A DNA stretch of 59,077 nt from an uncultured beta proteobacterium (GCA_903867305.1 CAIPQU010000142.1:1-59077), one strand, 5' to 3'. Numbered from the stretch's first letter, positions 9,401 to 17,257 are shown. The notes: generated by a model from the letters alone, not told the origin. A program made the numbers and translations.

Positions 9401-9434
9401 TAAAAAATGCGAGGACTGTTTAAAGTCTTCGCAT
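9401..9434 (-). terminator. Rho-independent terminator, degraded copy
   Basis: On the minus strand a stem ATGCGA(A/G)GACT pairs with AGTCCTCGCAT around a TTAAAC loop and is followed by six T. One stem pair is changed from G-C to a G-T/A-type pair relative to the copy at 10855-10889 (CTTCGC instead of CTCCGC-type base on the + strand). It follows the tRNA-Val relic, as the intact one follows tRNA-Val. Confidence 0.7.
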
Positions 9435-9442
9435 CATGTGTT

Positions 9443-9490
9443 TGGTAGGCTCGACTGAATTCGAATCAGCGCCCCCAACCATGTTAAGGT
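9443..9490 (-). pseudogene. tRNA-Val 3'-half relic
   Basis: The minus strand carries the anticodon loop onward: the 3' anticodon stem, variable loop, intact T arm (GCTGA-TTCGAAT-TCAGT), acceptor 3' strand, A73 and CCA. It is the same as the end of the real tRNA-Val at 10899-10975 except for a few changes (GGTTG instead of GGTAG in the anticodon stem, for example). The D arm and 5' acceptor strand are absent, so it cannot make a tRNA. It looks like an attachment-site type or duplication scar. Confidence 0.85.
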
Positions 9491-9570
9491 TTTAAAACAC
9501 TTTCATACACGACGTAACGCGACACTAAGTCGTTGACCTCATGCAAATCATAGAACTCATCGGTTATCAC
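9484..9570 (-). other. 28-codon open frame of unknown origin between toxin gene and tRNA relic
   Basis: A GTG-started frame reads VITDEFYDLHEVNDLVSR and ten more residues (about 28 aa) before a TAA that lies inside the tRNA-Val relic. The ribosome site is poor. The composition looks like the C-terminal end of a protein, but no family could be recognised. It may be a scrap of a deleted gene, or chance. Confidence 0.2.
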
Positions 9571-9585
9571 TTAATCTTTTTAAAA

Positions 9586-10251
9586 TTAGAGAAGTTTCTC
9601 TAAGAAAAGTGTTGAGCGCTTAACCGCTTCTTCATAAGAGGTTCTGTAATCTAATACATCTATTTCATCAAACTGAAGTTTTAATACTTTTTGCCTTGAA
9701 TGAATTTGCTCTATAAAAATCTTTGCGTTTTTTTGGAGAAATGTCGTAGCTGTAAGAAGTTGTTTGGATTCCCTTTCAATGACCAAGGAGAGGTCAAATA
9801 AATCTCGTGCTGTCGCTCGGTCACCTCGATGCCATAATTTTTTAGCTACGATTTCAACTGCTGTCTCGACCCTTATTTCTTGTCCATTAATCTCCCAAAA
9901 TTCATAGGGCTCTTCCGTTAAATTTGGAGCTACAACAAAATCAATCTCCCCTTCTGGTCGAATCAACTTTACATAAGAACTCTGATCCTCTACATATTGA
10001 GATGCAACCTCGGCTGCAACATCACTCAGCCTAGGCGTAACAAATCCAAGATATTGAGGGTCTGGAACAAAAATATCAATATCTTTGCTCAGACGATGCT
10101 GATATCGAAACATCAATACAGTTCCACCACCTAAAGTCCAAAATAACTCGTTTGTACCATGTGCTTTAATATCTTCTAAGATTCTTAACGCATGCGGTAG
10201 TAAGTGTTGCCAAACTCCATCGGGCAAATTGCGTTTAACTATTTTTGCCAT
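9586..10251 (-). CDS. AbiEii-type nucleotidyltransferase, putative toxin
   Basis: 221 aa. It shows the minimal nucleotidyltransferase pattern of the AbiEii/DUF1814 family: LGGGTVLMFRYQHRLSKDID (about residues 41-60, GG...DxD), a third acidic residue in EIDFVVAP (about 107-114), and the family's KKLWHRGDRATARDLFDL (about 137-154). AbiE systems are type IV toxin-antitoxin/phage abortive-infection modules in which the toxin modifies tRNA or a related nucleotide target. The gene begins 3 bp after the antitoxin stop, in the usual antitoxin-first order. The antitoxin here has an XRE domain, not the classic AbiEi winged helix, so the partner type is less usual. Toxic activity is inferred. Confidence 0.85.
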   Translation of the reverse strand: MAKIVKRNLPDGVWQHLLPHALRILEDIKAHGTNELFWTLGGGTVLMFRYQHRLSKDIDIFVPDPQYLGFVTPRLSDVAAEVASQYVEDQSSYVKLIRPEGEIDFVVAPNLTEEPYEFWEINGQEIRVETAVEIVAKKLWHRGDRATARDLFDLSLVIERESKQLLTATTFLQKNAKIFIEQIHSRQKVLKLQFDEIDVLDYRTSYEEAVKRSTLFLEKLL

Positions 10252-10254
10252 CGT

Positions 10255-10737
10255 TTAATTCCATGCAGGTCTAGGTGAATGCATTTCAGAAGCCCACAAG
10301 TAGATATTTTTCCATATGGCTTTGGGTTGCACTTGATTTAATTGTGAAGCCTCCTCAACCGCAGAAACAATTAGCTCTAGAGGCGCTTCATCCAAAAAAG
10401 AGGCGATATATGGATAAATTTTTTCTGGCAAATCACCAAATGCTAGCGAGTGCGATAAATCAGTACTTTTTAAATTCGACTTGTAACTTACACTTGCAGT
10501 TTGACTAGCCATCTCTAGGGCATCATGCCTATTTTCATGCTCTTGTGTAGTCACACTCAAACCTAGTAAAGAAAGTAACGAAAATAGTTTAGTGGCGCCT
10601 AAATCATTTAAAGTGCCCGCCTCAAGATGATGGATTGTCGATCTTGATAATCCGCAAAGTTTCGCCAACCTATCCTGTGATAAGCCTAAAGCAATTCTGC
10701 GATTAAGGACTTTTAGTCCAATTTCACGTAAGTTCAT
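10255..10737 (-). CDS. XRE-family antitoxin, partner of the AbiEii-type protein
   Basis: 160 aa. Residues about 10-62 form an HTH of the XRE/Cro type (QDRLAKLCGLSRSTIHHLEAG). A variable linker (about 63-95) follows, then a C-terminal region (about 95-160, DLPEKIYPYIASFLDEAPLE and IWKNIYLWASE) probably used to hold the toxin. The gene is 3 bp ahead of the nucleotidyltransferase and has the 28-bp palindrome 15 bp before its ATG, so self-repression is likely. A shortened paralogue lies at 9056-9292. Assignment as antitoxin rests on gene order and fold. Confidence 0.8.
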   Translation of the reverse strand: MNLREIGLKVLNRRIALGLSQDRLAKLCGLSRSTIHHLEAGTLNDLGATKLFSLLSLLGLSVTTQEHENRHDALEMASQTASVSYKSNLKSTDLSHSLAFGDLPEKIYPYIASFLDEAPLELIVSAVEEASQLNQVQPKAIWKNIYLWASEMHSPRPAWN

Positions 10738-10751
10738 GTGAATATTATAAC

Positions 10752-10779
10752 AAAAATGTGTAATATATTACACATTTTT
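10752..10779. promoter_or_regulatory. 28-bp perfect palindrome upstream of the antitoxin (operator B)
   Basis: Same 28 bp as at 9307-9334, centred between 10765 and 10766, 15 bp before the antitoxin ATG (10737). The symmetrical half site is AAAAATGTGTAATA. Conservation of all 28 bp while the flanking DNA has drifted argues that it is under selection as a binding site. Confidence 0.8.
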
Positions 10780-10780
10780 T

Positions 10781-10813
10781 ACCTGATATTTACCTGATAT
10801 TTACCTGATATTT
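10781..10813. repeat. Three tandem 11-bp repeats (ACCTGATATTT)
   Basis: Three perfect head-to-tail copies of ACCTGATATTT lie directly beside operator B, at the promoter side of the antitoxin gene. Copy A of the large repeat has a single unit at the same place. They may be slippage expansions or extra binding sites. Sitting between the tRNA-Val terminator and the operator, they would be in or near the -35 region. Confidence 0.85.
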
Positions 10814-10854
10814 ACAAACCCGATGAGAAACGACTTTACATTGACCAAGGCCCA

Positions 10855-10889
10855 ATAAAAAATGCGAGGACTGTTTAAAGTCCTCGCAT
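10855..10889 (-). terminator. Rho-independent terminator after tRNA-Val
   Basis: Minus strand: an 11-bp perfect stem ATGCGAGGACT/AGTCCTCGCAT around a 6-nt loop TTAAAC, then six T. It begins 10 nt after the CCA end of tRNA-Val and closes the relA - tRNA-Val transcript before the antitoxin operon. Confidence 0.92.
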
Positions 10890-10898
10890 CATGTGTTT

Positions 10899-10975
10899 TG
10901 GTAGGCTCGACTGAATTCGAATCAGCGACCCCTACCATGTCAAGGTAGTGCTCTAACCAACTGAGCTACGAGCCT
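10899..10975 (-). tRNA. tRNA-Val (anticodon GAC), CCA encoded
   Basis: The minus strand folds with acceptor AGGCTCG/CGAGCCT, D arm GCTC..GAGC, anticodon stem CTACC/GGTAG around TTGACAT (anticodon GAC) and T arm GCTGA-TTCGAAT-TCAGT. A73 is followed by CCA at 10899-10901. The 5' end is only 18 bp after the relA stop, so it is probably cut from the relA transcript. A strong terminator follows. A partial copy lies at 9443-9490. Confidence 0.96.
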
Positions 10976-10993
10976 ATTTAGCCTTCTATTCTA

Positions 10994-12925
10994 TCACCGA
11001 CGACTGACTTCTGTCACCCCTTTTACTTCATAAAGTGTATTTAGAGTTATTTGGATGTCAGCTACCTGATGTACCTCAATGGAAAAACTCATTGTAGCCA
11101 TACCTTTACTGGAAAGTGTTTTCACCCCAATCACATTGATTCGGAGCTTCGAAAATACCTCAGAAATATCCCTGAGTAAGCCCTGACGATCAATCGCTAA
11201 GACATGTACTTCAACAGCAAATAAGGCCTTGGGGTCAATAGAATGTGTACCCCAGGCGGTTTTAATAATCCGCTCAGGTGCGCGTGCAAGAAGTTGTTGA
11301 AGCGTGTTGCAGTTTTGCCGATGAATCGATACACCGCGCCCTTTAGTCACAAATCCACTAATTTCATCGGGGGGGACTGGTCGGCAACATTTCGACAATT
11401 GCGTCATGAGCGAGTCCACACCGACGACCAAAATATCGCCACTATCATTTTTGCGCTTTGAGGGTCGCAGCAAAATTTCTGGAGGAGGCTCTTCGATTTC
11501 TTTTTCAATCTTGGTGTCTTTTACTTCTTTGGTATCTTTATCTTCTAAAGCTTCTTGCGCATGAAACCATGCCCGCACCTTACTCTTGGCACGATGCGAT
11601 GCAAGATAAGCTTTATCAGTAAGTAACCAATCACGTGAAGGACCACCTTGTTTGATAGTAATAATCTCAACTGTTTGACCACTTTTAACGGTGGTATCGA
11701 GTGGGACCATCAGTCCATCAATCTTGGCACCACGACAACGATGCCCAATATTGGTATGCACTGCGTATGCAAAATCGAGTGGCGTTGAATTTTTATCAAG
11801 CGCAATCACTCGACCAAGAGGTGTAAGCGCATAGATATGATCATCAATCGTTTGCCCTTTAATCTGCTCCCAAGCTTCTTCTTTCCAAGATATTAACTGG
11901 CGCGCCCAAGCAATTCGTTGTTCATACAATGCAGCATCACTGATCGTGCCTTGATGACTTGCTACTGAACCTTCTTTATAACGCCAGTGAGCAGCTAAAC
12001 CAAATTCAGCCTGATGATGCATCTCCCCTGTACGGATCTGGATCTCAAATGCAAGTCCTTGTGGATCTTTAACTACGGTATGTAAGGATTGATAACCATT
12101 GGGCTTTGGTTTGGCAATATAGTCGTCTAACTCTTGATCCACGGGCGCCCACACATCATGGACAATACCAAGCACTGCATAACATTCAGGTATCGTGCTG
12201 ACCAATACACGAATCGCACTGATGTCATATAAGTTCGTAAAGTCCAAGGACTTGCCTTGCATTTTTTTCCAAATACTATAGATGTGTTTTGGTCGACCCT
12301 GGACTTGCGCTTGAATGTTGTTCTTCTTCAGATGCTCCTCTAGTTGTTGCATAATTCTGGCCAAAAAAGATTGGCGTTGATTACGCTTTTGATCCAGTAG
12401 ATTGGCAATCTCACGATACGCTTCTGGTTTTAATACCCGAAACGCTAAATCTTCCATCTCCCACTTCAATTGCCAGATACCTAAACGATTGGCTAAAGCA
12501 GCGTCAATGTCTAAGATTTCTGCAGCCCACCCCTCTTCTACTTCTATCTTTTGCTGAGTGACCCATCTTAAGGTTTGGAGTCTTGAGGCAAGATACATGA
12601 GGACTACTCGTAAGTCTTGTGAGAATGCTAACAACATTTTTCTTAAAGACTCTACTTGCCCAGTAGCCGCTTTACTGCGTGTAGCCTCTAGGGCTTGAAA
12701 ACTTTTAATAAGTTCAGTGATCTCGGGACCTAATTCAGCTTGGAGTTTAGTGGCACTCTCTTTACGATATAAATGAGTAATGGCTTGTTGCGTTGCTTCA
12801 TCTAAAAACAGCGTCTTCGCAATCTCATACATACCCATTTGATGATAGGATTTGGGCTCACCAAACCAAGTCAACAACTCCAGCGTTTGTTCGACATCTT
12901 TGGCTATTGGAAGTTCTTCACTCAT
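10994..12925 (-). CDS. relA: RelA-type (p)ppGpp synthetase
   Basis: 643 aa. The order is a degenerate HD-like N-terminal region (about 20-150), the synthetase domain (about 210-350) with YSIWKKMQGK, DISAIRVLVS, YIAKPKPNGYQSLHT and FEIQIRT, the TGS domain (about 370-430, YALTPLGRVIALDKNSTPLDFAYAVHT read in part), a zinc-finger-like middle segment with CCRPVPPDEISGFVT, and a C-terminal ACT domain. The HD box (HDxxED) of bifunctional SpoT/Rel is missing, so this is the synthesis-only type that responds to uncharged tRNA on ribosomes. It is somewhat shorter than E. coli RelA. Downstream lies tRNA-Val. Confidence 0.95.
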   Translation of the reverse strand: MSEELPIAKDVEQTLELLTWFGEPKSYHQMGMYEIAKTLFLDEATQQAITHLYRKESATKLQAELGPEITELIKSFQALEATRSKAATGQVESLRKMLLAFSQDLRVVLMYLASRLQTLRWVTQQKIEVEEGWAAEILDIDAALANRLGIWQLKWEMEDLAFRVLKPEAYREIANLLDQKRNQRQSFLARIMQQLEEHLKKNNIQAQVQGRPKHIYSIWKKMQGKSLDFTNLYDISAIRVLVSTIPECYAVLGIVHDVWAPVDQELDDYIAKPKPNGYQSLHTVVKDPQGLAFEIQIRTGEMHHQAEFGLAAHWRYKEGSVASHQGTISDAALYEQRIAWARQLISWKEEAWEQIKGQTIDDHIYALTPLGRVIALDKNSTPLDFAYAVHTNIGHRCRGAKIDGLMVPLDTTVKSGQTVEIITIKQGGPSRDWLLTDKAYLASHRAKSKVRAWFHAQEALEDKDTKEVKDTKIEKEIEEPPPEILLRPSKRKNDSGDILVVGVDSLMTQLSKCCRPVPPDEISGFVTKGRGVSIHRQNCNTLQQLLARAPERIIKTAWGTHSIDPKALFAVEVHVLAIDRQGLLRDISEVFSKLRINVIGVKTLSSKGMATMSFSIEVHQVADIQITLNTLYEVKGVTEVSRR

Positions 12926-12964
12926 GTTGTGAATGTATACGAATTACTCACGAGATTCAAATTG

Positions 12965-13957
12965 CTAGAAAAAATCCCTAGCAATTTGTATTTGACTAGG
13001 CAAAATAAAGGCAGGGGCATGCCCAGCTTCTGGAACTTCAATACTTTTAGCATTTGTGTTACGGTAACACATCTCAGCGACTGTTGGTACGGATAATAAA
13101 TCAGACTCAGCCCCACGAACAATGAGGGTCGGAATTTTAATTGCTTCAAAACTCTTCCACAGTGCTGCCTCACCAGCAAGCGCAGTCATGGGATTCGTGG
13201 CTAAGATAGGAGCATTGATTTGTGGATCATAGTGTAAGCGCCAGGCGCCTTCTTTATAGATAATTTGTGGCGAGTTCAGCTCTAATAATTGTTCAGGCGT
13301 ATGACGGCCAAAAGTAGTAGTCAGTGTATTCGCATAGGCTAAGCCTTCTTCTTGATTGGCAAAGACAACTGGCTTAGAGAGGTATTTCATTAACCGAATG
13401 AAAAAAGCTGGGTCAATCCTTGGACCAACATCATTGAGTAAAAGTTTTCTGATCGGTTGATGTTCGATACCTGCGAGTACCATACCAATCAGACCACCCA
13501 TTGATGTTCCAAACCAATCAAGTTGCTGTGGCTTGAGATGCGCAATCAATGTGACCATGTCGCTAACGTATTGAGGTACACCATATAACATGGGATTGGC
13601 TAAATAATCTGAATTGCCTCGGCCAACAACATCTGGGCAAACAACGTAATAACGATCAGACATTGCGCGTGCTAAGACAGCAAAATCGCTACCCCTTCTA
13701 GTCAAGCCATGGACACATAATAAAACTCTGGGATTATTTGGGTCGCCCCAAGCGTTATAGGCCATTTGGTGTAGGCCTGAAGTGCTAATACATTGCACAA
13801 AATGCGTAGAACTATCAACTGGGGTAAATGACTCACGAACTACCTTCACTGTGACGGGTTGAGGTGTGATGAGACTTACCTGTGCCGGTACTGAGGTATG
13901 TATCTTTTGTCCACTAAAAGCAGCTTTAATCCTGCTCCATAAGGAAATTTTCATCAT
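12965..13957 (-). CDS. Alpha/beta hydrolase
   Basis: 330 aa. The hydrolase core runs from about residue 75 to 325. The oxyanion strand is VLLCVHGLTRRGSDF, the nucleophile elbow is GTSMGG (Ser152), an acidic residue follows in IVRGAESDLL, and the catalytic histidine is in AGHAPAF (about His313). An N-terminal extension of about 60 residues is not part of the core; no clear signal peptide is seen. It begins directly after the CDF transporter stop codon (TAG|ATG), so the two are translationally linked. The substrate cannot be told; esterase, lactonase or haloperoxidase-like functions are all possible. Confidence 0.88.
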   Translation of the reverse strand: MMKISLWSRIKAAFSGQKIHTSVPAQVSLITPQPVTVKVVRESFTPVDSSTHFVQCISTSGLHQMAYNAWGDPNNPRVLLCVHGLTRRGSDFAVLARAMSDRYYVVCPDVVGRGNSDYLANPMLYGVPQYVSDMVTLIAHLKPQQLDWFGTSMGGLIGMVLAGIEHQPIRKLLLNDVGPRIDPAFFIRLMKYLSKPVVFANQEEGLAYANTLTTTFGRHTPEQLLELNSPQIIYKEGAWRLHYDPQINAPILATNPMTALAGEAALWKSFEAIKIPTLIVRGAESDLLSVPTVAEMCYRNTNAKSIEVPEAGHAPAFILPSQIQIARDFF

Positions 13958-14905
13958 CTAAGGATTTGCAGGTGTGACTTCAGGTTGAAGCGTAACGTGA
14001 TCGATTCCATGCTGTTCAAGAAGCATTGCTCGGATCGCATCCATTGTTTGGGGCCAATAACTCAGCTCCTGAATTTCAATATGGCCAATCAACGCAGGAA
14101 ATCCTGGCGTCATCTCCCATACATGTAAATCATGCACCGCAGATACCCCAGGAATCTTGACCAAATCATTCCCTACTTTAATGTAATCGATATGGTGAGG
14201 AACGCCTTTCATGAGAAAGTGATATGACTCTTTCAAAATACTCACCGTCGAGCGCAAAAGTAACACACAAACAACTAAAGAAAGTATCGGATCTATTTGC
14301 ATCCAACCGGTGTATTGAATAACGAGTCCAGCAATCAGTGCTGCAATGGATGCGAGTAAATCACCCATCACATGGATCAAGGCAGCTTTAGTGTTCATAC
14401 TTTGATTGTTTCGGGAGAGTAATACCGCTACAACGATATTGACTCCAAGACCAATCATCGCCACTATGGTGACCGTCCCACCAGCAACGATATGGGTAGG
14501 AATCATTAGCCGATGAATCGCCTCATACGTAATCCAAACAATCAATCCAGCAATGGAAATACCATTTACAAAAGCAGCCAAAGCTTCTGCGCGTCCAAAA
14601 CCAAACGAGTAGCGACTCGATGGAGGTCGTTTGGAAACATACTGCGCAATGACTGCTAGAAATAAACCAGCGGCATCGGTAACCATATGACCAGCGTCAG
14701 AGATCAACGCCAAAGAGTTTGCATAAACACCTGCCACAAACTCCAAAACAGCAAACGTGAGAGTAATCGCTAAAGCAATGGTGAGAACCGTTTGACTCGT
14801 GATCTCTTTCGCATGCGAGTGATGAGAATCACCAGCCTTATGCGCATGTAACTCTGGTACAGAGACACTCTCGTGATGGTGCTGGTGAGAGTGTTCTTGC
14901 ATCAT
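13958..14905 (-). CDS. Cation diffusion facilitator, probably zinc/cobalt/cadmium efflux
   Basis: 315 aa. It starts with a histidine-rich cytoplasmic tail (residues about 4-36, many His), then six transmembrane helices (about 40-215) carrying SDAGHMVTD on helix 2 and HVMGDLLAS on helix 5, which are the paired HxxxD zinc-site motifs of ZnT/CzcD-type transporters. A cytoplasmic C-terminal domain follows (about 220-310, with VHDLHVWEMTPG). It exchanges protons for divalent metal at the inner membrane. It starts 3 bp after the CoA-transferase B stop and is in one transcription unit with it, which is metabolically odd. Confidence 0.95.
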   Translation of the reverse strand: MMQEHSHQHHHESVSVPELHAHKAGDSHHSHAKEITSQTVLTIALAITLTFAVLEFVAGVYANSLALISDAGHMVTDAAGLFLAVIAQYVSKRPPSSRYSFGFGRAEALAAFVNGISIAGLIVWITYEAIHRLMIPTHIVAGGTVTIVAMIGLGVNIVVAVLLSRNNQSMNTKAALIHVMGDLLASIAALIAGLVIQYTGWMQIDPILSLVVCVLLLRSTVSILKESYHFLMKGVPHHIDYIKVGNDLVKIPGVSAVHDLHVWEMTPGFPALIGHIEIQELSYWPQTMDAIRAMLLEQHGIDHVTLQPEVTPANP

Positions 14906-14908
14906 TCG

Positions 14909-15556
14909 TTAAATTGCAACTTCTAATTTGGCGGGAGTCTTTGCAATCACTTCTTCAACAGTAACGCCGGGAGCTAATTGCGTTAATTGCATTCCGGTTG
15001 GTGTGACGTTAATCACGCATAAATCAGTAATGATCTGCTTGACAACTTGTACGCCAGTTAAGGGCAATGTGCACTGTGGCAGGATCTTAAAGTCTTCTGT
15101 ACCATCTTTCTTCTTCGCCGTGTGCTCCATCACGACGATGACGTGGTTGACGCCTGCAACCAAGTCCATCGCGCCGCCCATACCCTTGATCATTTTTCCT
15201 GGAATCATCCAATTAGCAAGGTCACCTTTTTCACTCACTTGCATGGCCCCTAAAATAGCCACATTAATCTTACCAGCACGAATCATGCCAAAAGAATCAG
15301 CTGAAGAAAATATTGATGAGCCTGGTAAGGTAGTAACCGTTTGCTTACCTGCGTTGATTAAATCAGAATCCACTTCACTTTCTAGTGGAAACGGTCCAAT
15401 ACCCATGAGTCCGTTTTCAGACTGTAGCCATACTTCCATACCCTGCGGAATATGATTGGCAACCAATGTCGGCAATCCAATCCCTAGATTGACGTAAAAC
15501 CCATCTTTTAATTCTTGGGCAGCCCTAGCTGCCATTTGATCTTTTGTCCAAGCCAT
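14909..15556 (-). CDS. scoB: 3-oxoacid CoA-transferase subunit B
   Basis: 215 aa. It shows the subunit B start [30 protein letters not shown], and the active-site region [12 protein letters not shown], whose Glu forms the CoA-thioester intermediate, then [20 protein letters not shown]. With subunit A it moves CoA from succinyl-CoA to acetoacetate or another 3-oxoacid. The ribosome site GAGGAAAA precedes ATG 15556. It is 32 bp from subunit A. Acetoacetate released by the HMG-CoA lyase at 42 kb would be one substrate. PcaJ-type 3-oxoadipate specificity cannot be excluded. Confidence 0.92.
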   Translation of the reverse strand: MAWTKDQMAARAAQELKDGFYVNLGIGLPTLVANHIPQGMEVWLQSENGLMGIGPFPLESEVDSDLINAGKQTVTTLPGSSIFSSADSFGMIRAGKINVAILGAMQVSEKGDLANWMIPGKMIKGMGGAMDLVAGVNHVIVVMEHTAKKKDGTEDFKILPQCTLPLTGVQVVKQIITDLCVINVTPTGMQLTQLAPGVTVEEVIAKTPAKLEVAI

Positions 15557-15588
15557 AATATTTTTCCTCGTTGATCTAAGCAGTAGTC

Positions 15589-16287
15589 TTATTCTGTGCG
15601 CACAGTTTTTTGCTCAATCCGTTTTTCTGGATTTTTATTGAGCACAATCCTGTGAACATATATTCCTGGGGTGTGAATCGAATCTGGATCTAACTCACCA
15701 TTCTCAACAATCTCTTCAACTTCAGCAATCGTAATTTGTCCTGCCATTGCAGCCATAGGATTAAAATTTCTGGCCGTGAGGTGATAAACCAAATTCCCTG
15801 ACTTATCTGCTTTCCAAGCCTTCACAAGTCCAACATTGGGCGTCAAGGTTCTTTCCATCAAATACGTATGCCCATCAAATTCTCTCGTTTCTTTTCCCTC
15901 AGCAATCAATGTGCCAACACCAGTCTTTGTAAAGAATGCAGGAATACCACAACCGCCTGAACGTAATTTTTCTGCCAGAGTTCCCTGTGGGGTTAACTCC
16001 ACTTCAACTTCTTTGGCTAAAAACTGTCTCTCAAATTCTGCATTTCCACCAATAAAAGAGCAAATCATTTTTTTAATTTGGCGATTTTCAAGCAAAATGC
16101 CCAATCCATAACCATCAATACCACAATTATTAGAAATGACCGTTAAGCCCTTAGAACCCTTAGCTTTTACTCCGGCAATCAATGCTTCTGGAATACCACA
16201 AATACCAAAACCACCAACGGCCATCATGACACCGTCTTCTACAACCCCTTCTAATGCCTCTTTTGCTGATGGATAAATCTTATTCAT
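15589..16287 (-). CDS. scoA: 3-oxoacid CoA-transferase subunit A
   Basis: 232 aa. The nucleotide-binding part shows [19 protein letters not shown] and [13 protein letters not shown]. Later segments include [22 protein letters not shown] and the C-terminal [10 protein letters not shown], all typical of SCOT subunit A. Start and partner order (A before B) match other bacteria. A GGGAAG ribosome site precedes the ATG. It lies 67 bp downstream of the SDR gene on the same strand. Confidence 0.92.
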   Translation of the reverse strand: MNKIYPSAKEALEGVVEDGVMMAVGGFGICGIPEALIAGVKAKGSKGLTVISNNCGIDGYGLGILLENRQIKKMICSFIGGNAEFERQFLAKEVEVELTPQGTLAEKLRSGGCGIPAFFTKTGVGTLIAEGKETREFDGHTYLMERTLTPNVGLVKAWKADKSGNLVYHLTARNFNPMAAMAGQITIAEVEEIVENGELDPDSIHTPGIYVHRIVLNKNPEKRIEQKTVRTE

Positions 16288-16354
16288 TATCTTCCCTTCT
16301 ATTTATTGTCCAAACCCCATATATTTCTAACATCATACCTTCTTCTGCCGTCAT

Positions 16355-17146
16355 CTATTGAACCATGTGTCCATCATCAGCTGCAATCATCGCTCCATTG
16401 ATAAAACGCGACTCACTACTCGCTAAGAGTAATAAGATGCCTTCTAAATCTTGAGCCTTGCCAACCCGCTTGCGTGGCAGTTTTTGAATCAGTTTTTGAC
16501 CTGCTTCTGTTTCCCAGTGCGCTGCATTAATTTCGGTTTCAATATACCCCGGGCAGATCGAATTGATATTAATACCGTACCTCCCCCACTCGAGCGCCAT
16601 GGCATTGGTCATATGTATCACCGCGGCTTTCGTCATGGCATAGACGCCAATTTGAGAAAGCGCTTTCACACCAGCCATGGAGGCGATATTGATCACACGC
16701 GCTGCAGGTGGCTCTTGCCCTTGAGACTGCGCAGTTTTAGCTCTAGATATCATCCGTTTTGCGACCGCTTGAGCTACAAAAAAGGATCCTTTCGTATTGG
16801 TATTAAACATAAAGTCATAATCTTGCTCACGCACGTCAACAATCCGCTGAGTCGTAGATACCCCAGAATTATTGACTAAAATATCAATCGGGCCCGCCAG
16901 AGTTTCAGCTTGGGCGACACCACTCTCAATGGAATCTATGGATAAAACGTCCATGGTGATGGAAAAAACTTTGCCACCTTTAGCTTGAATATCTTTCGCA
17001 ACCTGCTCAAGACGTTCAACGCGTCGCGCAGCAATCACGACGGTGGCTCCAGCATTGGCTAAAGAGTGGGCAAATTGCTCGCCTAGACCACTAGATGCTC
17101 CAGTAACTAATGCGACTTTACCTGTTAAATCAATCTGATACGCCAT
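16355..17146 (-). CDS. Short-chain dehydrogenase/reductase
   Basis: 263 aa. The Rossmann fold has TGASSGLG (residues about 16-23), NNSGVS, the catalytic Ser in NIASMAGV, and YAMTKAA (Tyr-x-x-x-Lys, Y about 173). The C-terminal part contains ICPGYIETEINA. It uses NAD(P)H to reduce or oxidise an alcohol/ketone. Ribosome site AAGGGAG lies before ATG 17146. Position ahead of scoAB suggests a 3-hydroxyacyl or 3-hydroxybutyrate-type substrate, but that is only context. Confidence 0.9.
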   Translation of the reverse strand: MAYQIDLTGKVALVTGASSGLGEQFAHSLANAGATVVIAARRVERLEQVAKDIQAKGGKVFSITMDVLSIDSIESGVAQAETLAGPIDILVNNSGVSTTQRIVDVREQDYDFMFNTNTKGSFFVAQAVAKRMISRAKTAQSQGQEPPAARVINIASMAGVKALSQIGVYAMTKAAVIHMTNAMALEWGRYGININSICPGYIETEINAAHWETEAGQKLIQKLPRKRVGKAQDLEGILLLLASSESRFINGAMIAADDGHMVQ

Positions 17147-17257
17147 GAAAACTCCCTTAATTTTTATATCATTTTAAACAGATTCATCCGTTAGCCAAAA
17201 AAGCTGATATTCAAGATAATGTCATAATTCATTGATATCAAAAAAATTAGGGTTTTT

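Larger units (their letters stand above)
9075..9490 (-). repeat. Direct repeat copy A (HTH start, palindrome, terminator, tRNA-Val 3' half)
   Basis: This stretch matches 10521-10946 in the same orientation and order: the coding start of the XRE gene, a 28-bp palindrome, an ACCTGATATTT unit, a terminator stem and the 3' half of tRNA-Val. Copy A has one ACCTGATATTT unit where copy B has three, and carries scattered substitutions, so it is an older or degraded duplicate. Together the two copies bracket the antitoxin-toxin pair. The limits are by eye. Confidence 0.85.
10521..10946 (-). repeat. Direct repeat copy B (intact partner of 9075-9490)
   Basis: It contains, in the same order as copy A, the start of the XRE gene, the palindrome, the ACCTGATATTT units, the terminator and the 3' half of tRNA-Val. 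Here the tRNA continues into a complete gene and the XRE gene into a full-length one, so B appears to be the parental copy. Recombination between A and B would delete the antitoxin-toxin pair as one block of about 1.45 kb. Confidence 0.85.

Noticed and set aside
14928..15455. Plus-strand open frame of 175 codons opposite scoB
   Set aside because: It lies wholly inside a well-supported gene on the other strand, has no ribosome site or family features, and is a codon-bias shadow.
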